Of a stretch of DNA of 64,000 nt, positions 35,096 through 40,681 are shown one piece after another. This DNA comes from Promethearchaeota archaeon (GTDB lineage: Archaea > Asgardarchaeota > Lokiarchaeia > Helarchaeales > RDOG01), in the NCBI GenBank assembly GCA_011365055.1, contig RDOG01000010.1:1-64000 (forward strand), in the 5' to 3' direction. The position numbers and the translations under genes are program-made. The number at the start of each line of letters is the position of its first letter. Position 1 is the stretch's first letter. The notes beneath the pieces are model-generated. The model made no database searches, had not been told where the DNA came from, and saw only the letters and a list, made by a program, of their open reading frames with translations.

Positions 35096-35174
35096 GGGCC
35101 GGTAACTCAGCCTGGAATGAGTGCCTCGCTTGCAACGAGGATGTCGCGGGATCGAAGCCCGCCCGAGTCCACCA
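35096..35174 (+). tRNA. tRNA-Ala(UGC) with bulged base in acceptor stem
   Basis: Anticodon stem CCTCG/CGAGG with loop CTTGCAA; T-arm GCGGG/CCCGC; encoded CCA. The acceptor is GGGCCGG against CCG-A-GTCC: the extra A at 35166 must bulge. The Ala identity pair G3-U70 is kept. Confidence 0.85.
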
Positions 35175-35193
35175 TATCCCCGGTTCCTAAAAT

Positions 35194-35327
35194 GGTCCAG
35201 TAGTTCAGCTTGGTCAGAACACTCGCCTAGTAAGTTGAAGAATTTTCTTCACTACGTGAAATGTATTTCACATCGTAGGAATGACCGAGATAGCGAGATG
35301 TCGAGGGATCGAAGCCCTCCTGGACCT
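35194..35327 (+). tRNA. tRNA-Thr(AGU), intron of about 59 nt
   Basis: Acceptor GGTCCAG/CTGGACC with U73 (usual for archaeal Thr), D-stem GTTC/GAAC, anticodon stem CTCGC/GCGAG, loop CTAGTA+A with an intron at about 35233-35291. The anticodon reads AGU, with A34, which is unusual in archaea. The intron contains the hairpin CTACG...CGTAG. Confidence 0.75.
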
Positions 35328-35345
35328 TAATTAGAAGTCAATAAT

Positions 35346-35420
35346 GCTGGATTAGTGTAGCGGCAAGCACGATGGACTTTCAATTCATCAACCTGGGTTC
35401 GAATCCCAGATCCAGCACCA
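35346..35420 (+). tRNA. tRNA-Glu(UUC)
   Basis: Acceptor GCTGGAT/ATCCAGC, A73, encoded CCA, anticodon stem ATGGA/TTCAT with loop CTTTCAA, T-arm CTGGG/CCCAG. No intron. Confidence 0.93.
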
Positions 35421-35428
35421 ATAAATAT

Positions 35429-35568
35429 GGAAGTGTAGCTTAGCTTGGTTAAAGCGTCAGTCTGATATGGATTAACCCATACTAAGATGAATCTTATATG
35501 ATTGTCTTAGTAATAAGACTCTCTCAGAGAACTGGAGACCGAGGGATCGAAGCCCTCCACTTCCACCA
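35429..35568 (+). tRNA. tRNA-Ile(GAU), intron of about 62 nt
   Basis: Acceptor GGAAGTG/CACTTCC, A73, encoded CCA, anticodon stem TCAGT/ACTGG, loop CTGATA+A with an intron at about 35468-35529, T-arm GAGGG/CCCTC. Confidence 0.9.
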
Positions 35569-35575
35569 ACAATAT

Positions 35576-35698
35576 AGAGATGTGGGGAAATCTGGAGATC
35601 CCGCCAGGCTCATGAAAACGAAAGTTTAGAGAGACCTGGAGAGTGCAGGTTCAAAAGCATGTATGATATCATACAAGTTGAAATTCCTGCCTTCTCTA
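35576..35698 (+). tRNA. tRNA with CAU anticodon (Met or Ile2), two introns
   Basis: Acceptor AGAGATG/CTTCTCT with one T-T mismatch, D-stem GGGA/TCCC, anticodon stem CCAGG/CCTGG, loop CTCATG+A with a short intron at about 35615-35633. The T-stem GCAGG/CCTGC encloses 36 bases instead of 7, so a second intron of about 29 nt lies in the T-loop, built on the palindrome GTATGATATCATAC. A1-U72 is initiator-like, but the G-C-rich initiator anticodon stem is absent. Confidence 0.82.
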
Positions 35699-35703
35699 TC
35701 AAT

Positions 35704-35775
35704 GGGAATGTAGTGTAATGGTCATCATCTAAGACCGTCTATCTTAGGATCAGGGTTCAATTCCCTGCATTCCCG
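35704..35775 (+). tRNA. tRNA-Asp(GUC) with C33
   Basis: Acceptor GGGAATG/CATTCCC with G73 (canonical for Asp), T-arm CAGGG/CCCTG. Anticodon stem TAAGA/TCTTA with loop CCGTCTA: position 33 is C rather than the near-universal U. No intron. Confidence 0.85.
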
Positions 35776-35784
35776 TATCTACGC

Positions 35785-35902
35785 GGATCCGTAACTCAGT
35801 TGGCTAGAGTGACGGGCTTTTAAGTGAGATAAGTTCGCTTAACCTGAGCTTAAACGCAGTGAAACCCGCTAGTCGGGGGTTCAAATCCCTCCGGATCCGC
35901 CA
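35785..35902 (+). tRNA. tRNA-Lys(UUU), intron of about 41 nt
   Basis: Acceptor GGATCCG/CGGATCC, G73, encoded CCA, D-stem ACTC/GAGT, anticodon loop CTTTTA+A with an intron at about 35823-35863, T-arm GGGGG/CCCTC (one mismatch). Confidence 0.9.
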
Positions 35903-35910
35903 AAAAACGC

Positions 35911-36052
35911 GCTATGGTAGTCCAGCCAGGTAGGACGGTAGACCGCTAATCTGAGAATGGAATGCTTTTCATTAGCCTACCCTCGAGTTGAATCTTAAAA
36001 CAGAAATCTACTCCCCTTAGGGTCGGAGGTTCAAATCCTCCCCATAGCGCCA
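35911..36052 (+). tRNA. tRNA-Ser(GCU), intron of about 57 nt, C33
   Basis: Acceptor GCTATGG/CCATAGC, G73 (canonical for Ser), encoded CCA, anticodon stem GTAGA/TCTAC, loop CCGCTA+A with C at position 33, intron at about 35949-36005, and a long variable arm TCCCC...GGGTC (type II). Confidence 0.88.
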
Positions 36053-36058
36053 TTTTAT

Positions 36059-36172
36059 ACTCCCGTAGTGTAGTAGTCAAGCACCTTGGACTTTGATCTG
36101 CTTTCAGATCAACCAAAATCTGAAGCTTGGAGAAACCCAAGAACCCAGGTTCAAATCCTGGCGGGAGTACCA
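36059..36172 (+). tRNA. tRNA-Gln(UUG), intron of about 38 nt
   Basis: Acceptor ACTCCCG/CGGGAGT, A73, encoded CCA, D-stem GTGT/GCAC, anticodon loop CTTTGA+A with an intron at about 36097-36134, T-arm CCAGG/CCTGG. Confidence 0.9.
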
Positions 36173-36173
36173 T

Positions 36174-36247
36174 GGAGGCATATGTTAATGGTAAACAGCT
36201 TGACTCCAAATCAAGTATCCTTGGTTCGATTCCAAGTGTCTCCACCA
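36174..36247 (+). tRNA. tRNA-Trp(CCA)
   Basis: Acceptor GGAGGCA/TGTCTCC, A73, encoded CCA, anticodon stem TTGA/TCAA with loop CTCCAAA. It starts one base after the previous tRNA's CCA. It lacks the box C/D-containing intron that many archaeal tRNA-Trp genes carry. Confidence 0.92.
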
Positions 36248-36253
36248 ATTCGT

Positions 36254-36329
36254 GGGATGGTAGCTTAGCCAGGGAGTAGCACCCGATTGAAGCTCGGGAC
36301 AGACGCAAGTTCAAGTCTTGCCCATCCCA
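36254..36329 (+). tRNA. tRNA-Phe(GAA)
   Basis: Acceptor GGGATGG/CCATCCC, A73, anticodon stem CCCGA/TCGGG with loop TTGAAGC, T-arm GCAAG/CTTGC. No encoded CCA and no intron. Confidence 0.92.
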
Positions 36330-36337
36330 TAATGAAA

Positions 36338-36412
36338 TGCGTGAGGTCGGTTGGTATCGAAAGTGGTCTTACAAGCCATTTGAAGTAAGTTCAATTCTTA
36401 TTCACGCAACCA
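36338..36412 (+). tRNA. tRNA-Val(UAC), reduced D-arm
   Basis: Acceptor TGCGTGA/TCACGCA, A73, encoded CCA, anticodon loop CTTACAA on stem GTGGT/GCCAT. The D-stem has three pairs, position 8 is G, and the mature length is about 72 nt, so it is slightly degenerate. Confidence 0.75.
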
Positions 36413-36418
36413 TGATGA

Positions 36419-36490
36419 CCAGGTGTGGCTGATTGGCAAAGCAGCGGACTGTAGATCCGTGACATGTAGGTTCAAATCCTACCGCCTGGA
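36419..36490 (+). tRNA. tRNA-Tyr(GUA)
   Basis: Acceptor CCAGGTG/CGCCTGG with C1-G72, the archaeal/eukaryotic Tyr identity pair; A73; anticodon stem CGGA/TCCG with loop CTGTAGA; T-arm GTAGG/CCTAC. No intron. Confidence 0.93.
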
Positions 36491-36517
36491 CGGAGTTTCC
36501 GGAAACAACTTGCTTCA

Positions 36518-36611
36518 AAAAAAAGGAGGTGATAGTCTCTTTCGTACTCCTAGGAGACTAGGAGATTCCACTTATACACATATTTAATTAAAAAAAAACG
36601 GAGGTGATGCG
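36518..36611 (+). promoter_or_regulatory. Two consensus Shine-Dalgarno motifs flanking a stem-loop inside the tRNA array
   Basis: A-runs followed by GGAGGTGAT occur twice (about 36523-36531 and 36600-36608). Between them, AGTCTC (about 36532) can pair with GAGACT, and there is a CTCCTAGGAG palindrome. The second motif precedes the HNH frame, but the triplet at ideal spacing is TGA rather than a start codon. The first motif leads only into a ten-codon frame. Confidence 0.4.
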
Positions 36612-36671
36612 TGATTTAGGTGCATTAGATGCAACAAAAAACTCAAACATTTCAAGAAGGAATACAAACAA

Positions 36672-36977
36672 TTGAAACAATCTAATGGTGAAGTCTTGGA
36701 TTATGTGATTTGTCCGCATTGTAACACGATTCAGAAAAAACTGAAATTTTTCGTGTACAATCGGGATAAATTCACTTGCCAGCTTTGTGGAATCCACCGT
36801 GACAAGCTAGAAGATGACAATTTTTTGACTCAACACCACTTAGTAGCTCGTTGTAATGGAGACATTCACAAGGTTGACACGATCAACAATAACGTGACGT
36901 GGTGTTGGCACTGCCACAAGCAATACAACAAGAAACATCCGATTCAACGACTGGAGGTCGTGCCCACGACTTCCTAA
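36672..36977 (+). CDS. HNH endonuclease inside the tRNA array (5' end uncertain)
   Basis: The 101 residues from TTG 36672 contain C-P-H-C, C-Q-L-C-G, the H-H pair in L-T-Q-H-H-L-V-A-R, N-N-V-T-W-C-W-H-C-H-K-Q: a zinc-bound HNH nuclease core. The open frame continues upstream to 36615 and encodes another C-I-R-C pair that would complete the zinc site with C-P-H-C, so the native start was probably near 36612 just after GGAGGTGAT. No start codon exists there now; a TGA lies at that spot. The gene may therefore have lost its start, use a non-standard one, or carry a sequence error. HNH genes amid tRNA arrays are typical of mobile or viral DNA. Confidence 0.65.
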   Translation: MKQSNGEVLDYVICPHCNTIQKKLKFFVYNRDKFTCQLCGIHRDKLEDDNFLTQHHLVARCNGDIHKVDTINNNVTWCWHCHKQYNKKHPIQRLEVVPTTS

Positions 36978-36984
36978 TTTTTTT

Positions 36985-37081
36985 GCGACTGTACGTTAGC
37001 GGTAAGACTGCAAGCCTTCCAAGTATAATTCTATCACGAAGAAAGTTTGTAGCGGGAGTTCAAGTCTCTCCAGTCGCACCA
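36985..37081 (+). tRNA. tRNA-Gly(UCC), intron of about 22 nt
   Basis: Acceptor GCGACTG/CAGTCGC, A73, encoded CCA, anticodon stem CAAGC/GTTTG, loop CTTCCA+A with a short intron at about 37022-37043, T-arm GGGAG/CTCTC. Confidence 0.88.
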
Positions 37082-37085
37082 TCAT

Positions 37086-37161
37086 GGGAATTGTAGTTTA
37101 TGAAGTAGAACGCTCGGTTGTGGCCCGTGTGGAGGGCGTACAAGTCGCCCCTTTTCCCCCA
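37086..37161 (+). tRNA. tRNA-His(GUG) with encoded G-1
   Basis: G-1 opposite C73 (His identity) is encoded, as is CCA. Acceptor GGAATTG/CTTTTCC has two T-T mismatches. Anticodon loop TTGTGGC; T-arm GGGCG/CGCCC. Confidence 0.85.
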
Positions 37162-37166
37162 ATTTT

Positions 37167-37240
37167 GACAGGGTGGCTGAGCCAGGTAAAGCGTTGCGCT
37201 GTTAACGCAAAGATCGCAGGTCCGAAGCCTGCCCCTGTCG
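37167..37240 (+). tRNA. tRNA-Asn(GUU)
   Basis: Acceptor GACAGGG/CCCTGTC, G73, anticodon stem TTGCG/CGCAA with loop CTGTTAA, T-arm GCAGG/CCTGC. No intron. It is the last gene of the array. Confidence 0.93.
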
Positions 37241-37407
37241 TCTTTATTGATTTATTTATATTTAACTTTCGCCCTTTTTTTTGCCCAATATCCTCGAGGC
37301 GGTTTTTCAATATTCTATTGTCCATATTTTAAACATTTTTTTTTAATTTCAAATAAACAAAAAACTATTAAATACTAAAATATTGTAAATATATTGGAGG
37401 AAGATAA

Positions 37408-38580
37408 ATGGATGCAGAAAAATTCCTAAATGATGAATTAATACCCAGAATTAACGAATCTGATTCTTTTATAAGAATAAAAACTTCAATTAAGATGAAT
37501 AATGACGTTCCCATTGAAGAGAACGTAGGAAATTATATTATGGAATTTACTGATAAGAAATTTTCATTTAATCGTGTATATGTTAGAATTGACTTTTCTG
37601 AAATCCCTGACTCAGTAGTTACAATGAAAGTAGAACATACGGTTGAACGAGTCTATCCCGTAGCAATTGGGCTTAAATATAATGAAAACGGTTCAGTTGG
37701 TTTTAATGTTCTTCCTCAAATAGATAAATTAGAGAATTTAAGTAAAGGTCGGAAAATGCGGCTTGACTTGAAAATGATTAAAGGGAAATATTCAGATAGA
37801 TTGTCAGAATATTTTAATCAAGCATTAAAATATAGATTAATTGCACCTTCATTTGCGAGATATGAACCGCCAAGTAGTGGAAAAAAGTTGGGTCGTGCAA
37901 TTGCAAATTTAACTTTAGGGGCAGTCACTCGACCTATAGCTCATGCAATTATAGGGGGAGATAAACTTATAGTAGGAAGAGAATGGCCTCTACTAATAAA
38001 ACCTCACCCATCTAACCCATCTATTGTAGTTATTGAAGTTAATATTTATTATGAAGATTTTTTTCTAATACGTTCTAATTTACAAATGATCGAAGAAACA
38101 ATAAAATCATATAAAAAATTCTTAAAAGAGAGAAAAATACCCAAAATTTATGAAATCGATCCCTATTTAGCGGGAATAGGAGCGTTTCTTTGTAGAAAAT
38201 GCGAATCAATAACTCTTCCTCACAGTATTATTCGAAAAAAACAAGGTTCACCAAGTGTAGAATGTAGGATTATAAATACAAAGTGTCCTAATTGTTCTAA
38301 TAAAAATGAATATTGGCTTGAAAATGAATATTTAGACATTCTGAGTGAAATTTTTTGGATTTGCCCTTGGGATTTAACTCCTTATGAAGTAATTAATGAA
38401 GTACCCGACGTTAAAAAAAATATCATTAATCTTGATATGAAGTGTCCAACTTGTGCTGGAATCATAAAAAAAACAATTTCAAATAAAGATTATGATAGAA
38501 TTAAAAATGGTCAAGGTAAGAAAAATCCCTATCTGGAGTTAATCCCTGGAATAAAAATTATTACGTATAAAACTAGTTAA
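37408..38580 (+). CDS. Uncharacterised protein with C-terminal zinc ribbons
   Basis: A 390-residue protein behind GGAGGAAG. Residues 1-245 are a mixed alpha/beta domain (E-F-T-D-K-K-F-S-F-N-R-V-Y-V-R-I-D-F and similar beta-rich stretches) that I do not recognise. From about 268, C-R-K-C pairs with C-P-N-C-S (about 295), and a further C-P-T-C lies near 350, so two zinc-binding elements are likely. No operon partner is obvious. It is the first protein gene after the tRNA array. Confidence 0.5.
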   Translation: MDAEKFLNDELIPRINESDSFIRIKTSIKMNNDVPIEENVGNYIMEFTDKKFSFNRVYVRIDFSEIPDSVVTMKVEHTVERVYPVAIGLKYNENGSVGFNVLPQIDKLENLSKGRKMRLDLKMIKGKYSDRLSEYFNQALKYRLIAPSFARYEPPSSGKKLGRAIANLTLGAVTRPIAHAIIGGDKLIVGREWPLLIKPHPSNPSIVVIEVNIYYEDFFLIRSNLQMIEETIKSYKKFLKERKIPKIYEIDPYLAGIGAFLCRKCESITLPHSIIRKKQGSPSVECRIINTKCPNCSNKNEYWLENEYLDILSEIFWICPWDLTPYEVINEVPDVKKNIINLDMKCPTCAGIIKKTISNKDYDRIKNGQGKKNPYLELIPGIKIITYKTS

Positions 38581-38855
38581 TTCTAAAAATATTTATTAAC
38601 TAACAAGAAATAGAAAGTTTGAGAAGCATCCTTAAATCATTGTAGAGAAGCTATGCGAAAAAAATATCCTGAATGTGATGATTTGAACATTGTTTAAGTC
38701 TATTTCTGATATGAATTTTTTAGATTCCTTACTTTTTTATAAAATAGAGAAACTCTAACCTTTTGAACTCCTTTTTCTTTAACATTTTAAATATAGAAAA
38801 TTTTATATTCCATACGTGGAAGTTCCATATATGGAAATTCACTAACAGAAATTAA
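38581..38855. promoter_or_regulatory. Promoter region of the PadR/BtrH cassette
   Basis: A 275-base AT-rich spacer with no credible frame. TATA-like runs around 38788-38807 lie immediately before the paired palindromes at 38808-38836. Confidence 0.4.
38808..38836. promoter_or_regulatory. Tandem palindromic operators for the PadR-like regulator
   Basis: Two perfect 14-base palindromes, TTCCATACGTGGAA (38808-38821) and TTCCATATATGGAA (38823-38836), separated by a single base and sharing the consensus TTCCATAYRTGGAA. They sit 20 bases before the regulator's ATG and just after a TATA-like run. This fits binding of two dimers on one DNA face region and autorepression. Confidence 0.7.
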
Positions 38856-39533
38856 ATGATCGAAATGTCCGAAAAAATGATTGAAAAAAATACAATTAAA
38901 CTTCTATCTTCAACATCTATAGCAATTTTATTACTACTTTCGGAGAAACCTAATCATGCATGGGGACTTAAGGAAGTAATGGAAAATAGAGGGTATGAAA
39001 AATGGGCATTCACTAAAAAATCCACAATCTATAAAGAATTGAAGTTCTTGGAAATAGAAAAATATATAATTAGTAGAAAAGACGAAACAGGACCTAGCCA
39101 ATACAAGTTGATTTATTCCCTTACCAATAAAGGTATTGAAAAAGCTATTGAACAAGTTAAAAAGTGCATAAGCAATACAACGATTCCAAAGAATTTTTTC
39201 GATTTAGGATTATCAGGTATCAGCCTACTTACAAAAACAGAGGCAATCAGTCTTTTGGAACTTTATAAATTTGATCAAGAGATGGCACTCAGTTGGTTCA
39301 ATGATACATTGAATGACCTGAATAACTTGGATGAACTCTTAAAAACGAATCCCGATAAATGGGTTGCTGGAAATACAATTCGTAAGCATTATGAAAATAA
39401 ATCAATCTTATTTATTGTCAAGGCGTTATTTGATCGTCCCTATCGTTTAGTTAAAGCCCAACAGGAGTGGTTGGAGGAGTTCATTCAATCAATAAAAGAA
39501 GATAATGGAGAATTTTTATTTAAAGAGGAATGA
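38856..39533 (+). CDS. PadR-family transcriptional regulator
   Basis: A 225-residue protein. The N-terminal winged helix at about 18-85 has the PadR pattern: I-A-I-L-L-L-L-S-E-K-P-N-H-A-W-G-L-K-E, W-A-F-T-K-K-S-T-I-Y-K-E-L-K-F-L, then Y-S-L-T-N-K-G. A longer helical C-terminal domain (about 115-225) presumably dimerises or senses a ligand. Two tandem palindromes directly upstream are the likely operators. Its stop overlaps or abuts the next start, so it co-transcribes with the BtrH/UvrA2 genes and probably controls them. PadR proteins typically respond to toxic small molecules. Confidence 0.78.
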   Translation: MIEMSEKMIEKNTIKLLSSTSIAILLLLSEKPNHAWGLKEVMENRGYEKWAFTKKSTIYKELKFLEIEKYIISRKDETGPSQYKLIYSLTNKGIEKAIEQVKKCISNTTIPKNFFDLGLSGISLLTKTEAISLLELYKFDQEMALSWFNDTLNDLNNLDELLKTNPDKWVAGNTIRKHYENKSILFIVKALFDRPYRLVKAQQEWLEEFIQSIKEDNGEFLFKEE

Positions 39534-39535
39534 AT

Positions 39536-40672
39536 ATGGGGGAAAAGCACCTTATTAAGGATTTCAAGCATGAATTAAGTAGTCATTGTGAATCATCCAC
39601 TTTGAGAGACTTGATAATGCACGAAAATATTCCAATTAGTGAAGAAACGGTATTTGGATTAGATTCTACATTTGGATTTACATTTTGGGACAATAGAAGT
39701 AGCGATATTCCTATTGCTGATTCTGAAAGTGGGTATCCTTTGTTTATTGGAGGAAAACAAGGGACTATTACTAAGGATAGTTTGGTATGTCGTATTTTAG
39801 GATTAAACATTACTATGGGGACTTTTTCCTCCAAGGAAGTTGCATGGGAATCATCGAAAAAATTTCTACAACAAGATATCCCTGTGGGCATTCAATTGGA
39901 TTTAGGATTTCTCCCGTATATGGAAGAAGCTGAGGACATTCATTTTGGCGGTCATTGGGTTGCATTAGTTGGTTATGATGAGGATAACGGATTAGCTTAT
40001 GTAAGTGAGACTGATCGAGCCGTAATTCAAGAAGTTCCTATTGAAATGCTATTAAATGCACGAAATTCAAAACATGGTTATTCCTTCGTTCATCCTCATA
40101 ATAGACAAATAACTATCAAAAGAAGACTTGACGGAAAGAAACCTCCTTTTGCAAAAGCTGTAAAGTTAGCGATACAAGAGGTAGCAAGACATGTTTTATC
40201 TCCTTCTATGAATTTTCATGGCATTCCTGCCATGACTTTATTTCTTAAAACAATACCAAAATGGTCCGAAACGTTACAAGGTCAAGTAAAATATGAAGGA
40301 AAAATGACTTCAAAAGCATATTTCGCTCTTGATATTCTTTACGGGTTGATAGAAACATGGGGAACGGGTGGAGCAGCTTTTCGCAATTTATATGTTGGTT
40401 TTTTAAAAGAATTGTTGAATCATGCTGACATAAATGAAGGTCAATTCGCGTGGAATGAAGAAGAAAAATTTTACTTAGAGGAAGCTGGTGAATTTTTACT
40501 CAATTCTGCTGGTTTATGGAATAAATTTACGAGTTCAATTAAGAAAGGACTTGATATGGGAAAGGAAAATATTTTAAATTATATAGATTTAAAAGAGCTA
40601 GAGAATATATTTGATCAAATCATTCTATTAGAAAAAAAGTGTTTTAAAAATTTATTAAATATTAAATTATGA
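39536..40672 (+). CDS. BtrH_N/DUF4872-type protein, copy 1
   Basis: A 378-residue protein. The N-terminal papain-like (C39/BtrH) domain shows a candidate nucleophile Cys in S-S-H-C-E-S-S-T-L-R-D (about residue 18), His in H-F-G-G-H-W-V-A-L-V-G-Y and Asp in Y-V-S-E-T-D-R. The C-terminal half (about 200-378, with T-W-G-T-G-G-A-A-F-R-N-L-Y near 280) matches DUF4872. BtrH transfers an acyl side chain from a carrier protein in butirosin synthesis, so an acyltransferase or peptidase-like role is possible. The ATG at 39536 follows AGAGGAATGA; an ATG at 39530 overlapping the PadR stop is the alternative. A related copy lies at 43185. Confidence 0.72.
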   Translation: MGEKHLIKDFKHELSSHCESSTLRDLIMHENIPISEETVFGLDSTFGFTFWDNRSSDIPIADSESGYPLFIGGKQGTITKDSLVCRILGLNITMGTFSSKEVAWESSKKFLQQDIPVGIQLDLGFLPYMEEAEDIHFGGHWVALVGYDEDNGLAYVSETDRAVIQEVPIEMLLNARNSKHGYSFVHPHNRQITIKRRLDGKKPPFAKAVKLAIQEVARHVLSPSMNFHGIPAMTLFLKTIPKWSETLQGQVKYEGKMTSKAYFALDILYGLIETWGTGGAAFRNLYVGFLKELLNHADINEGQFAWNEEEKFYLEEAGEFLLNSAGLWNKFTSSIKKGLDMGKENILNYIDLKELENIFDQIILLEKKCFKNLLNIKL

Positions 40673-40681
40673 GGTTTAATA

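Noticed and set aside
35946..36314. Open frames of 60-122 codons across the tRNA genes on both strands
   Set aside because: They read through several complete tRNA genes and have no ribosome sites. They are by-products of the tRNA array.
34493..37240. Split or permuted tRNA genes
   Set aside because: All resolved genes have 5' and 3' halves in normal order on one strand; insertions are explained as introns.
38581..38700. Possible second selenoprotein or small gene before padR
   Set aside because: No coherent frame or SECIS-like structure was found in this AT-rich spacer.
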